From an uncultured Bacteroidota bacterium (lineage in GTDB: Bacteria; Bacteroidota; Bacteroidia; Flavobacteriales; Flavobacteriaceae), in contig CAIMMM010000163.1 in the NCBI GenBank assembly GCA_903842575.1, positions 1-47,874 of the forward strand: a stretch of 47,874 nucleotides of DNA, in the 5' to 3' direction. Position 1 is the first letter of the stretch. Every line of letters begins with the position of its first letter. Shown in pieces: positions 27,307-36,493 of this stretch. The translations under genes and the position numbers were made by a program. Below the pieces are notes generated by a model. It was not told the DNA's origin, searched no databases, and worked only from the letters and a program-made list of their open reading frames with translations.

Positions 27307-28377
27307 TTATAAACCAAAATCGACCACCACTTTATTAGATGTTGGAACGGCTTGGCAACTTAATATATAATTTTTGGCTAATTCGTCTGCTTCTAGCGAA
27401 TAATTTAGCTTCATTTCTACAGATCCTTCTACTACTCTACAACGGCATGTACTGCAAACCCCTCCTTTACAGGCAAAAGGCAAATCGGCGCCAGCTGCTA
27501 AAGCTCCGTCGAGGATGGTATCAAAATCGGCTCCCATAGTAAAATGAAATTCTTTACCTCCATCAACTATAGTCACTTCTGTTCCTTCAACTTTTTTCTC
27601 AACTATTTTGCTTATTCGCTGCTTATCTTCTTCGGAAAGCCCTGTTGTGAAAAGCTCGTAGTGTATTTTGTCTTTCGACAATCCAGCATTTGATAATTCA
27701 TCACGCAAAAGAAATATCATTTCTTCTGGTCCGCAAATGAAACATTCATCGGTTGATGGAATATCGATTATTTTATCGGTTAAAACTTTTAATTTATCTT
27801 TTGTAAAACGACCGTTGAATAATTCTGACATACGGTGTTCTTTGGTTAAAAAATGGAATATCTCAAATCGGTTGAAATACACATTCTTTAGTTGCTCAAT
27901 TTCTTCTTTAAATATAATTGATTTAACAGTACGATTTAAACAAAACAACTTAAAAGTACTATTTGGCTCGGATGCCAAATGAGTTTTGACGATTGAAATA
28001 ATTGGTGTAATTCCGCTTCCGGCCGCAAATGCAATATAGTTTTTGGCTTTTGAACTGATTTCTGTAAAAAAAGTTCCGTTGGGTGGCATCACATCAATAA
28101 AATCACCGGTTTTTAATTGGTCTTTAACGAAAGAGGAAAACAAACCACCATCTATTTTTTTAACAGCTACTTGCCATTTATTTTCTATTGGACTTGAACA
28201 TAAAGAATACGAACGCCTCACTTCATTTCCGTTGATTGTAGTTCTAAGGGTTAAATGTTGGCCTTGCTTATATTGGAATTCCCCTTTTAAATCCTGTGGG
28301 ATTTCAAAAGAAATGACAGAGCAATCCTTTGTTTCTTTATAAATATCTGCAATTTTTATACTATGGAATTTTGACAT
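27307..28377 (-). CDS. paaE: Phenylacetyl-CoA epoxidase reductase subunit PaaE
   Basis: NADPH- and flavin-dependent reductase of 356 residues that feeds electrons to PaaA. The FAD-binding domain spans about 1-105 with RRSYSLCSSP. The NAD(P) domain spans about 110-235 with FAAGSGITPIISIVK and ECFICGPEEMI. A plant-type 2Fe-2S ferredoxin domain follows at about 265-356 with CKGGVCSTCRCRVVEG and a last Cys in LSCQAVP. It is the first structural gene after the intergenic promoter and operator region. The order E-A-B-C-D differs from the E. coli A-B-C-D-E order. Confidence 0.95.
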   Translation of the reverse strand: MSKFHSIKIADIYKETKDCSVISFEIPQDLKGEFQYKQGQHLTLRTTINGNEVRRSYSLCSSPIENKWQVAVKKIDGGLFSSFVKDQLKTGDFIDVMPPNGTFFTEISSKAKNYIAFAAGSGITPIISIVKTHLASEPNSTFKLFCLNRTVKSIIFKEEIEQLKNVYFNRFEIFHFLTKEHRMSELFNGRFTKDKLKVLTDKIIDIPSTDECFICGPEEMIFLLRDELSNAGLSKDKIHYELFTTGLSEEDKQRISKIVEKKVEGTEVTIVDGGKEFHFTMGADFDTILDGALAAGADLPFACKGGVCSTCRCRVVEGSVEMKLNYSLEADELAKNYILSCQAVPTSNKVVVDFGL

Positions 28378-28397
28378 TTATTAACAATTAGTTAAGA

Positions 28398-28460
28398 CTA
28401 ACGGTTGTTAGTTTGTTATGCAAATTTAAGGATTTTTTCAATACACAACGAAAACGTTGT
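28398..28460 (-). promoter_or_regulatory. paa operon promoter with two operator-like palindromes
   Basis: On the minus strand a TTG -33 element (28446-28448) and TAAATTTG -7 element (28421-28428) are 17 bp apart. The palindrome ACAACGAAAACGTTGT (28445-28460) overlaps the -33 element. CTAACGGTTGTTAG (28398-28411) lies just downstream of the -7 element. The second matches nine of ten fixed positions of CNAACGNNCGTTNG, the PaaR operator reported for Thermus thermophilus. This is consistent with repression by the adjacent TetR-family protein. Confidence 0.65.
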
Positions 28461-28502
28461 AATTATTTAATCTTAATAAATGCTATTATAATAAAAAACA
28501 CA

Positions 28503-29072
28503 TTATAAAATACCATTAAGCAACACTTTTGTAATGGTTGTTTTTAACGTTCTTGCGTTTAAACTTTTTGTTTTGTCATACCAAATATAGAGTGTCCGTA
28601 GTGTAGACAAAATTGAAAAAATAATAACTTCATGATTTAGATTTTGGATTTCTCCGTCATGAATGCCTTTTTTAATTATGGTTCGAAAGCTTTGTTCATA
28701 GTCTTCACGCATTTTAACAAAATAAATCAATTCTTTATCTGTTAGATGCATCCAATCGTTATTTAAACAGGCTAAAGCATCCGAATTCCTCAAAGTAATA
28801 TCGATATGTAATTGAATTACATTTTCTATTTTTTGAATAGCCGAAACCTCAGAACTGACAATTTCATTGATAACATTGGTAAATTCTTCGGCAATTTCAA
28901 TAATGATTAAAACAAGGATTTCTTGTTTGGATTTGATATGATTGTACAAACTAGCTGCTTTGATATCCATGGCTTGTGCAATATCGCGCATCGTTACAGC
29001 GCTATATCCTTTCTCCTTAAAAAGTTTGGCAGAAATGGTAATAATTTCGGTTTTACGCTCAGAGGGTTTCAT
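28503..29072 (-). CDS. TetR-family transcriptional regulator, probable PaaR
   Basis: DNA-binding regulator of 189 residues. The N-terminal TetR helix-turn-helix is at about 10-56 (LFKEKGYSAVTMRDIAQAMD, followed by KAASLYNHIKSKQEI). The helical C-terminal part (about 75-189) is the expected ligand-binding and dimerisation region. It lies 125 bp upstream of paaE in the same direction, with two operator-like palindromes in between. It is therefore likely to repress the paa genes and respond to phenylacetyl-CoA, as described for PaaR of Thermus. The ligand is inferred from context only. Confidence 0.85.
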   Translation of the reverse strand: MKPSERKTEIITISAKLFKEKGYSAVTMRDIAQAMDIKAASLYNHIKSKQEILVLIIIEIAEEFTNVINEIVSSEVSAIQKIENVIQLHIDITLRNSDALACLNNDWMHLTDKELIYFVKMREDYEQSFRTIIKKGIHDGEIQNLNHEVIIFSILSTLRTLYIWYDKTKSLNARTLKTTITKVLLNGIL

Positions 29073-29151
29073 GTTTTCAAATGTAGCATTTATTTCGTTT
29101 TTAGTATACTATCAATAACAAATTAATTGCAAACCTCTAAATGTCTATGTC

Positions 29152-29224
29152 AAAAAAAAGTCCTTTTCAAACCTAAAGTTATTTTGCTCGCCTTTAGTTG
29201 TTTTTGAAAAGGACAACAATAAAA
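29152..29224 (-). terminator. Long-stem intrinsic terminator after the GSCFA gene
   Basis: A 12-bp outer stem GTCCTTTTCAAA/TTTGAAAAGGAC (29160-29171 and 29213-29224) encloses an inner CTAAAG/CTTTAG stem. On the minus strand it is followed by eight T. It separates the GSCFA gene from the TetR gene. Confidence 0.8.
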
Positions 29225-29309
29225 ACAACCTGTTTTTACTTTCTTAATTTTAATCAAATACCACTTTGAGTAAAATATAGGCTATAAAAAATACGGCAAA
29301 TTTCGTATT

Positions 29310-30269
29310 TTAAAAAAATTTAAGATGTGGGATTTTCTCTTCTAGAAGCAAAATCTTTTGAGTAAGATTTGCTAAAAATAGCTGATGGCTTTCAGAGTTT
29401 GGATTGAAAGGTCGGTGTGCCAATCCTTTTTGAATAGCACCAACTTCTTCCATTATTGGAAAATTAGCTTCTGTAATTTGAGTTTGAAAAAACCTTTCCC
29501 AAATATAATCTATCGCCACTTGATTGGGATGCAACATGTCTTCGGCGTAGAAACGATAATCTCTTAATTCGTCCATCATGATTTCGTAGGAAGGGAAGTA
29601 TGCAGTGTTCCGTTTGCAGTGTTCCGTTTGCAGTTGTTGATAAATAGCAGTTAACAAATTTGATTTACTAACCGTATTTTCAACGAAGCCATCCTTGATA
29701 TGACGTACAGGAGAAACAGTAAAAATCAAATGACAATTTGGATTCGCTTTTTGAATTAAAGCAATGGTGTTTTGAATAGATTGCTCAATTCTTTCTATAC
29801 TAAGTAATTCTTTTTCAAACTCTTTTTGAGGCACTTTATGACAATTGGCAACGACTTGATTGTTGCTTTTTAACTTATAAATCCATGATGTCCCATGAGT
29901 AATAATGATGTGGGTGGATTTGGTTATTTGGTTATGTGTTGATTCTAGAATTTGATTTAAATTATTGAGTAAAAACTCTTTGTCTGGATGACTTAACTCA
30001 GAATGAACTTCATAACAATGCCAAAGTTCATTGTGGGAGAAAATATCTTTTTCTGTGAATGGGATTTGATGTACAACCCTATAGATAAGTTTTTCAATAG
30101 AAACAGGATTGAAGATAATGCCAAAAGGATTAACGGTATTTGGAAACTTATAATATTCCAATTTAGCTCCCATGTTTTCAGCAAAACACGAACCCAGAGA
30201 CACTATCTTGGAATGATATGTTATTGGATGTTTAGAAGAAGCTATTGGTACTTTGGTAGAAAAGCGCAT
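29310..30269 (-). CDS. GSCFA domain-containing protein
   Basis: Protein of 319 residues (one more from an adjacent ATG). The name-giving motif GSCFAENMGAKLEYY lies near residue 28, and a late DMLHPNQVAIDYIWERF resembles the block V Asp-His of SGNH-type hydrolases. The GSCFA family is related to GDSL/SGNH esterases and is common in Bacteroidota, with no well-defined substrate. Two short DNA repeats lie inside the gene. A 14-nt unit is present twice at 29599-29630 and gives QTEHCKRNTA, and a GGTTATTT-like repeat lies near 29918-29932. The reading frame stays open, so the gene is probably functional. Confidence 0.88.
   Translation of the reverse strand: MRFSTKVPIASSKHPITYHSKIVSLGSCFAENMGAKLEYYKFPNTVNPFGIIFNPVSIEKLIYRVVHQIPFTEKDIFSHNELWHCYEVHSELSHPDKEFLLNNLNQILESTHNQITKSTHIIITHGTSWIYKLKSNNQVVANCHKVPQKEFEKELLSIERIEQSIQNTIALIQKANPNCHLIFTVSPVRHIKDGFVENTVSKSNLLTAIYQQLQTEHCKRNTAYFPSYEIMMDELRDYRFYAEDMLHPNQVAIDYIWERFFQTQITEANFPIMEEVGAIQKGLAHRPFNPNSESHQLFLANLTQKILLLEEKIPHLKFF
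29599..29630. repeat. 14-bp tandem duplication inside the GSCFA gene
   Basis: GCAGTGTTCCGTTT is present in two head-to-tail copies followed by a partial third. Because 14 is not a multiple of three, the two copies are read in different frames. Confidence 0.75.
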
Positions 30270-30345
30270 CATGTGTTTAATCTATTCCAAAAGTACAAAA
30301 TAGAATACTATAAATAGTATCCAATATTATACATTCCTGTAAATT

Positions 30346-30378
30346 AAAAACCCTTTCCTTGACCGGGGAAAGGGTTTT
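30346..30378 (-). terminator. Intrinsic terminator of the 30436-31233 lipoprotein gene
   Basis: AAAAACCCTTTCC and GGAAAGGGTTTT form a stem of at least 11 bp with A/T tracts, downstream of the stop codon on the minus strand. Confidence 0.8.
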
Positions 30379-30435
30379 CGGGCAATAATGTCTGATTTTA
30401 ATATTTTGAACTATGAAATTATTATTTTTTAAAGC

Positions 30436-31233
30436 TTATTCGTAGAAATAAAGTGATTTAAGATGATTCCCATTTTGATTTTCAAAAACGGGTCTGTCCG
30501 AAATTGTTTCTGTTGGATAGTCATTATTATCATATTGAAAAACTCTTGGAAGTTGAATAGCGGTTGAAACCACTTGATCTGTTTCCAAAAAAGACGTTGA
30601 AGCAGTTTCAATACTAGAAGTAGCATTATTAGCTGAAATATTTTTAAAATGATCTAACAATTTGTTATATCCAGTAATATTGTTCAAAGGATTTCTTTTA
30701 GTATCATAAACAAAACTAACTTCTTCTTTTGACAACACATTTAGACCTGTAGTGTCGAGTATTTTTTTGTCTTCATATATATTTTCCCCTTGAAAAGAAA
30801 AAGTTCCATGAAAAAGTAATACGATATTGTTATTAAGATCTCTAGTTGTTTTTTCGTAAGAAACAGTTCCGTTTTCATTATAAATATAATTCAATTCATA
30901 GTTATCTGAACAAATTACTTTAGTCAATTTGTCATTACTATAGGTATAATCGAAAGTCGTTTGAAGTTGAGTTATAGTATTCAATTCGATGATTCTTGTA
31001 ATTAAATTACCAGCATAGTTAAAGGTTTGAGTATTAACTTCTGAATTGATGCTCACAATTTTATTACCATTGTAAGTAAAATTAAAAGTAGAGGAAGTCC
31101 CATCGGTATTAACTTCAATTATTCTTTTTAATAATTTTTCTTGAAAAGTGTTATTACTGTCAGAGGAACAGGAAGTAAACGTTACTATAAAAAGTGTAAC
31201 AAAAAGAAGTTGAATAGCTTTTTTCATAATCAT
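30436..31233 (-). CDS. Lipoprotein with YD-repeat-like beta strands, function unknown
   Basis: Lipoprotein of 265 residues. The signal peptide has a lipobox-like end FTSCSSDSN with Cys at about residue 22. The mature part carries repeated phrases of the type FTYNGNKI, FNYAGNLITRIIELN and FDYTYSNDKLTKV, spaced about 20-25 residues apart. This resembles RHS/YD-type strands seen in many flavobacterial lipoproteins. It is followed by a similar paralogue (31447-32211), and both genes end at terminators with an AAACCCTTTC stem. No enzymatic motif is visible. Role unknown. Confidence 0.8.
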   Translation of the reverse strand: MIMKKAIQLLFVTLFIVTFTSCSSDSNNTFQEKLLKRIIEVNTDGTSSTFNFTYNGNKIVSINSEVNTQTFNYAGNLITRIIELNTITQLQTTFDYTYSNDKLTKVICSDNYELNYIYNENGTVSYEKTTRDLNNNIVLLFHGTFSFQGENIYEDKKILDTTGLNVLSKEEVSFVYDTKRNPLNNITGYNKLLDHFKNISANNATSSIETASTSFLETDQVVSTAIQLPRVFQYDNNDYPTETISDRPVFENQNGNHLKSLYFYE

Positions 31234-31385
31234 TAGTAGTTTTAATGTATAGATTTACTGGGGCGTATTTCATTACAGGTCAAATGTAGATAAGCATATC
31301 TATCCAAAGAAAAATTTTCGATATACTGTCAATAAATCTGTTATTCTACCGTTTTTGAATGATTTTGAACCGTTTATCGATAAAA

Positions 31386-31426
31386 TAAAAACCCTTTCAA
31401 TGTTTGAGAACACTGAAAGGGTTTTT
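31386..31426 (-). terminator. Intrinsic terminator of the 31447-32211 lipoprotein gene
   Basis: An 18-bp stem with one mismatch (left arm from 31386 beginning AAAAACCCTTTC, right arm ending GAAAGGGTTTTT) lies after the stop codon. Its stem sequence is shared with the terminator at 30346-30378. Confidence 0.8.
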
Positions 31427-31446
31427 ATACGTAATTTTAACTGGAA

Positions 31447-32211
31447 TTATTCGTAAATATACTGAACTGTTTCCATTGTGATTCCTAATTGACTAACTAC
31501 AGAAGTTAAAGGAAAATCGGAAGAATTATAAGTATAAGCATAATTATCAGTATAGGTAACACCTGAATTTGCATCTAGATGCGCTTCTGTTACAATATTA
31601 TGCATAATACCTAAATTTTCTCCATCGGCATAACCCGCTAATTTATCATATCCTAAAATATTTTTGAGCTGATTGTTTTTAGTATCATAGGTATAAGTAT
31701 ACGTAGAATCATCATTCCCTGTAGAAACTGTGGTATGAACTTCACCATCTAGCAGCGTTATTACACGTGTTGTTACCATATCAGTTGGAGTAGCAGAGGC
31801 TGAATTTCCATAATAGTAGGATGATGAAATGGTTCCGTTTGCGTTATAGGTAAACACCTCTTTTTCGGCTGTATCCTGTACAAAATCTAAATAAATATAA
31901 GATTCCAATTTGTTATCCGAATTGTATGTATATGTTGATTGTTCTATCAAAGTATCTGTATCATCATAATCTTCAAACTTTGTAATCAAGTTTCCGGTAT
32001 AATAAGCTTTCGTATAAGAACCGTCTGATGAGTCAATTCTAAGCAATTTATTACCATTGTATGTAAACGTATCCGTATCTGAAATTCCAGAATTATCCGT
32101 GATGATTTGTTGGTGTAATTTTAAAGTACTTGACGAACTACTATCACTCGAGGAAGAACAAGAAGACAGTATCAATAAAAAAACACTACAGGCTAAAGCT
32201 AATTTTTTCAT
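31447..32211 (-). CDS. Lipoprotein with YD-repeat-like beta strands, paralogue
   Basis: Lipoprotein of 254 residues from the ATG at 32211 (KKLALACSVFLLILSSCSSS), chosen because it gives a normal signal peptide with lipobox LSSC. Upstream ATGs at 32238 and 32262 would add 9 or 17 residues. After a Ser-rich linker the repeats FTYNGNKLLRIDSSDGSYTK, YTYNSDNKLESYIYLD and FTYNANGTISSSYYY follow, as in the neighbour at 30436-31233. Both share a C-terminal phrase ending in YFYE or YIYE. The pair arose by tandem duplication. Function unknown. Confidence 0.8.
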   Translation of the reverse strand: MKKLALACSVFLLILSSCSSSSDSSSSSTLKLHQQIITDNSGISDTDTFTYNGNKLLRIDSSDGSYTKAYYTGNLITKFEDYDDTDTLIEQSTYTYNSDNKLESYIYLDFVQDTAEKEVFTYNANGTISSSYYYGNSASATPTDMVTTRVITLLDGEVHTTVSTGNDDSTYTYTYDTKNNQLKNILGYDKLAGYADGENLGIMHNIVTEAHLDANSGVTYTDNYAYTYNSSDFPLTSVVSQLGITMETVQYIYE

Positions 32212-32263
32212 TTTTTTTTCATTTTTTTTTGTAAACATAATATTAAATAAAATAACTAGCAAT

Positions 32264-34900
32264 TTATTTTATAAAATCAATCGCTTTCTCAAATGCTTCT
32301 TTAATTCCTCCAACATTTTTCCCTCCAGCGGTTGCGAAAAAAGGTTGTCCGCCACCACCACCTTGAATGTATTTACCCAATTCCCGAACTACTGTTCCTG
32401 CATTTAGGTTTTTGGAAACTACTAATTCTTTGGAAAGATAACAACTTAACATCGGTTTGTCATCCTCAACAGTGGCTAAAACAAGGAATAAATTGGTTCC
32501 TAAAGTACCCAATTCATAAGCCAAATCTTTCGCTCCTTCTGGATTCAAATCGACTTGTGTTGCTAAAAATTGCACTCCATTGATTTCTTTTAATTGGGAC
32601 GCAACAGTTGCTTTTAAGTTTTTGACTTTTTCTTTTAGAAATTGCTCAATTTGTTTGCTCAGTTTTGCATTATCTTCTTGTAGAGAAACTACAGCTTTCA
32701 AAACATCTTGCGGATTTTTAAGCGTTGTTTTAATTTCTTGTAATTCCTTTTCTTGCAAAGCATAGTTGGCTTTTACAGCATCACTCGTTATTGCTTCAAT
32801 ACGGCGAATTCCAGCAGCAACTGCTCCTTCGCTTACAATTTTGAAGTGCCAAATTTCGCCAGTGTTTTTCACGTGAATACCACCACAAAGCTCCATGCTA
32901 TCGCCAAATTTAATGGCACGAACACTATCCCCATATTTCTCTCCAAACAAGGCCATCGCTCCTTCTTCAACTGCTTGTTTAAAAGGGATATTTCTTCTTT
33001 CAATTAATGGCAATTGCTCTTGAATTCTTTCGTTTACAAAATTTTCTACTTGCTGAATTTCATCATCTGTCATTTTTGCAAAATGAGAAAAATCGAAACG
33101 CAAATATTTCGGGTTTACCAACGACCCTTTTTGTTCCACATGAGTTCCCAAAACTGTTCTTAAAGCCAAATGCATCAAATGGGTTGCCGAGTGATTTTTG
33201 GAAGTTAACGCTCTTAAATCAGCATTTATATTCGCTACAAAACCGGCGTTTACATTTTCGGGCAATCGTTTTGCAAAATGCAGGATTAAATTATTTTCTT
33301 TCTTCGTGTCAATGATTTCAATGGATTCGTTTGCGGAAACCAAGGTTCCTTTATCGCCAACTTGTCCTCCACCTTCCGGATAAAACGGCGTAGCATTCAA
33401 AACAATCTGATATAAAACACCATCTTTCTTACTATCTATTTTACGGAAACGCGTAATCTTAACTTCATTGGTAGTTTGGTCATACCCAACAAAACTTTCG
33501 GTATTGCCTTCCACTAAAATGGTCCAATCATCGGTTGACATTTCCGAAGCAGCACGCGACCGTGTTTTTTGTTCTAGCATGGAAGTATCAAATTCAGCTT
33601 CGTTGAAAGACATATTTTTTTCTTTCAAAATCAAAGCTGTTAAATCTTTTGGGAATCCATAAGTATCATACAATTCAAATGCTTTTGCACCCGAAACTTC
33701 CAAACCATTTGTTTTTGAAATTACGTTATCCAATAGTTGCAAACCTTGATCTAACGTTCTTAGAAAAGAAGCTTCTTCTTCCCGAATTACATTGGTAACC
33801 AATTGTTGTTGTGATTTGATTTCTGGAAAAAATTCTCCCATTTGATTCGCCAACACTTCTACCAATTTATTGACAAACGGTTCTTTGGTATTCAAAAAGG
33901 TGAATCCGTAACGTATCGCCCGACGCAAAATTCTTCGAATCACATAACCTGCACCAGTATTGGATGGCAATTGTCCGTCGGCGATAGCAAACGCAACCGC
34001 ACGAACGTGATCCACTATTACACGGATAGCAATATTGGTTTTGTTTTGTTCCTCACTAATGTTTTGAACTTCATTAGTCGTATATTTTAAACCCGTTATT
34101 TGTTCTACTTTTTCGATAAGCGGAGTAAAAACATCGGTATCATAATTGGACGTTACGCCTTGCAAAGCCATGCACAGTCGTTCAAATCCCATTCCTGTAT
34201 CCACGTGCTGCGCTGGTAATTTTTCTAAAGAGCCATCGGCTTTACGATTGAATTCCATGAAAACGTTATTCCAAATTTCCACCACTTGTGGGTGGTCATT
34301 GTTCACCAAACTTTTTCCTGAAACCAACGCTTTTTCTGCAGCAGAGCGAATATCCACATGAATTTCGGAACACGGACCACACGGGCCTTGATCTCCCATT
34401 TCCCAAAAGTTGTCTTTTTTATTTCCAAGGATAATTCGGTCTTCATCAATCAACGTTTTCCAAATATCCCAAGCTTCTTGGTCAAACGGAACATTTTCAT
34501 CTGGATTTCCTTCAAAAACAGAAACGTATAGATTTTCTTTTGGAATTTTATACACTTCGGTCAATAATTCCCATGCCCAATTGATTGCGTCTTTCTTAAA
34601 ATAATCTCCAAAAGACCAGTTGCCCAACATTTCAAACATGGTATGGTGATAAGTGTCAAAACCAACATCTTCCAAATCATTGTGTTTTCCTGACACACGA
34701 AGACACTTTTGCGTATCGGCAATTCTTGGGCATTTTGGTGTGGCGTTGCCAAGAAAATATTCCTTGAATTGCGCCATCCCGGAATTATTGAACATCAACG
34801 TTGGATCGTCTTTTAAAACGATTGGCGCTGATGGTACAATTAAATGTCCTTTGCTTTCAAAGAATTGTAAAAATTGCTTACGAATGTCTTGTGATTTCAT
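32264..34900 (-). CDS. alaS: Alanine-tRNA ligase
   Basis: Class II aminoacyl-tRNA synthetase of 878 residues, the usual length. The catalytic domain includes [16 protein letters not shown] and [18 protein letters not shown]. The editing domain has the zinc-type [12 protein letters not shown] and a later [12 protein letters not shown]. The C-terminal DHHA1-like region ends in [19 protein letters not shown]. The essential gene is preceded by a 157-bp gap with a GGTTATCT tandem repeat, and it begins 53 bp upstream of the lipoprotein gene at 32211. Confidence 0.97.
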   Translation of the reverse strand: MKSQDIRKQFLQFFESKGHLIVPSAPIVLKDDPTLMFNNSGMAQFKEYFLGNATPKCPRIADTQKCLRVSGKHNDLEDVGFDTYHHTMFEMLGNWSFGDYFKKDAINWAWELLTEVYKIPKENLYVSVFEGNPDENVPFDQEAWDIWKTLIDEDRIILGNKKDNFWEMGDQGPCGPCSEIHVDIRSAAEKALVSGKSLVNNDHPQVVEIWNNVFMEFNRKADGSLEKLPAQHVDTGMGFERLCMALQGVTSNYDTDVFTPLIEKVEQITGLKYTTNEVQNISEEQNKTNIAIRVIVDHVRAVAFAIADGQLPSNTGAGYVIRRILRRAIRYGFTFLNTKEPFVNKLVEVLANQMGEFFPEIKSQQQLVTNVIREEEASFLRTLDQGLQLLDNVISKTNGLEVSGAKAFELYDTYGFPKDLTALILKEKNMSFNEAEFDTSMLEQKTRSRAASEMSTDDWTILVEGNTESFVGYDQTTNEVKITRFRKIDSKKDGVLYQIVLNATPFYPEGGGQVGDKGTLVSANESIEIIDTKKENNLILHFAKRLPENVNAGFVANINADLRALTSKNHSATHLMHLALRTVLGTHVEQKGSLVNPKYLRFDFSHFAKMTDDEIQQVENFVNERIQEQLPLIERRNIPFKQAVEEGAMALFGEKYGDSVRAIKFGDSMELCGGIHVKNTGEIWHFKIVSEGAVAAGIRRIEAITSDAVKANYALQEKELQEIKTTLKNPQDVLKAVVSLQEDNAKLSKQIEQFLKEKVKNLKATVASQLKEINGVQFLATQVDLNPEGAKDLAYELGTLGTNLFLVLATVEDDKPMLSCYLSKELVVSKNLNAGTVVRELGKYIQGGGGGQPFFATAGGKNVGGIKEAFEKAIDFIK

Positions 34901-34912
34901 TTTTATTGTTTA

Positions 34913-34934
34913 TTCGGTTATCTGGTTATCTGGT
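34913..34934. repeat. GGTTATCT tandem repeat upstream of alaS
   Basis: CGGTTATCTGGTTATCTGG contains two copies and a partial third of an 8-nt unit, similar to the repeat at 24643-24669. Confidence 0.6.
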
Positions 34935-35057
34935 TCCCGTGATTTCAAATCCACATCCTAAAAAATAAATTTAGGGAATGACTGAAACATTTCTTAAATT
35001 TGTTCGTACAACCAATGTTATTCTTAAAACTTGCACAAAAATAGCATAAAATAAAAA

Positions 35058-36038
35058 ATGGCGAAGAAAGTAAAGTATTATTTCGATACTGAAAGTTTGG
35101 CTTATAGAAAAATCAAACCAAAATTAGCCAAACAATTGGGTTATATAGGATTATTTTTATTGTCTTCGGCACTGTTTGGTTTTTTATGTTTTGTAATTTT
35201 ATTGAATATTCCTTTTTTTGAAACCCCAAAAGACAAGTTGCAAACAAGAGAAATTGAAAATATGAAACTTCGTTATGCCATTTTAAATAAAAAAATGGAT
35301 CAAATTAATGAAGTTTTAGAAGATGTTGAGGATAGAGACAATAATATTTATAGAGCTTATTTCAATACCAATCCAATTCCACTAGAAAAAAGAAAATCGG
35401 GTTTTGGTGGTATAAATAGGTATAAGGAATTAGAAGGTTATAACAATTCTGATTTGGTTATTAATACTTCCAAACGTGTGGACATTCTCTCTAAGGAATT
35501 AGCAATGCAATCCAAATCATTGGATGAAATATTAAAATTAGCCAAAGCAAAAAATAAATTATTATCAGCCATTCCGGCCATTCAACCGGTAAAGAATGAA
35601 AATTTAAAACACATTGCTTCAGGTTTTGGCTATCGAAGTGACCCTTTTACAAAAGTGAGAAAAATGCACGAAGGGATGGATTTTACTGCTAAAACAGGAA
35701 CTCCAATTTTTGCGACTGGTGATGGCGTTGTTGAAAAAGCAGACAACACCGCTTCGGGTTTTGGGAATCATATTGTAATTCGACATGGTTTTGGATATGA
35801 AACCTTGTATGGGCATTTGAGCAAATATAAATGCCATGCTGGGCAAAGTATCAAACGAGGTGACATTATTGGATATGTTGGCAGTACAGGGCGAAGTGAA
35901 GCGCCTCATTTACACTATGAAGTGCATAAAGATGGGAGAGTTGTTAATCCAATAAATTTTTATTACGGAAATATATCGGCTGCAGAATATGTAGCCATTT
36001 CAAAAGTAGCGAATCAAGAAAATCAATCGCTGGATTAG
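35058..36038 (+). CDS. M23 family metallopeptidase (membrane-anchored)
   Basis: Peptidoglycan endopeptidase of 326 residues. One membrane segment lies at about 29-53 (IGLFLLSSALFGFLCFVILL) and a coiled-coil-like stretch at about 65-100. The C-terminal LytM domain (about 195-300) has zinc ligands in HEGMDFTAKTGTP (His and Asp) and in HLHYEVHKDG (HxH). The layout of a short cytoplasmic N terminus, membrane helix, coiled coil and LytM domain resembles cell-shape or division-related M23 proteins of Bacteroidota. A TAAATTTG -7 element at 34995-35002 could drive it. The MerR gene follows after 59 bp. Confidence 0.92.
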   Translation: MAKKVKYYFDTESLAYRKIKPKLAKQLGYIGLFLLSSALFGFLCFVILLNIPFFETPKDKLQTREIENMKLRYAILNKKMDQINEVLEDVEDRDNNIYRAYFNTNPIPLEKRKSGFGGINRYKELEGYNNSDLVINTSKRVDILSKELAMQSKSLDEILKLAKAKNKLLSAIPAIQPVKNENLKHIASGFGYRSDPFTKVRKMHEGMDFTAKTGTPIFATGDGVVEKADNTASGFGNHIVIRHGFGYETLYGHLSKYKCHAGQSIKRGDIIGYVGSTGRSEAPHLHYEVHKDGRVVNPINFYYGNISAAEYVAISKVANQENQSLD

Positions 36039-36047
36039 GAAGCTTAG

Positions 36048-36072
36048 CCCTTCGACTGCGCTCAGGGTGACA
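36048..36072. repeat. Intergenic copy of the dispersed 25-bp repeat
   Basis: CCCTTCGACTGCGCTCAGGG plus GTGACA differs at one base from the copy inside the E2 gene (16680-16704). It lies in the short gap between the M23 and MerR genes. Confidence 0.8.
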
Positions 36073-36097
36073 GTATTAATAAAGAAAAACTAACACG

Positions 36098-36430
36098 ATG
36101 CAAATAGAATTACAACCCGACAAAAGATATTACAGCATTGGCGAATTGGCCAAAGCATTTGATGTAAATGCCTCTTTAATCCGTTTTTGGGATAAAGAAT
36201 TCGATATTTTAAAACCCAAGAAAAACGCAAAAGGCAACCGAATGTTCACGCCCGAAGATGTGAAAAACTTACAACTGATTTATCATTTGGTGAAAGAACG
36301 CGGATTTACATTGGATGGTGCTAGAACCCATTTGAAAGAAGGACAAAAGAAAACATTGGACAAATTTGAAATTATCAGCAAATTGGAAGGTATAAAAATG
36401 CACTTAACAAATATCAAAAATCAACTTTAA
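36098..36430 (+). CDS. MerR-family transcriptional regulator
   Basis: Protein of 110 residues with an N-terminal MerR winged helix (about 8-78). YYSIGELAKAFDVNASLIRF begins it, followed by WDKEFDILKPKKNAKGNRMF and a coiled-coil-like end. No C-terminal effector domain is visible, so it belongs to the short MerR proteins widespread in Bacteroidota. No target can be inferred. Neighbours are the M23 peptidase gene upstream and lemA downstream. Confidence 0.9.
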   Translation: MQIELQPDKRYYSIGELAKAFDVNASLIRFWDKEFDILKPKKNAKGNRMFTPEDVKNLQLIYHLVKERGFTLDGARTHLKEGQKKTLDKFEIISKLEGIKMHLTNIKNQL

Positions 36431-36493
36431 GACTGATTTTTTGTAACATTCGAAACGATTTAGAAACTAATAACAAACTTAAATTAAACAAAC

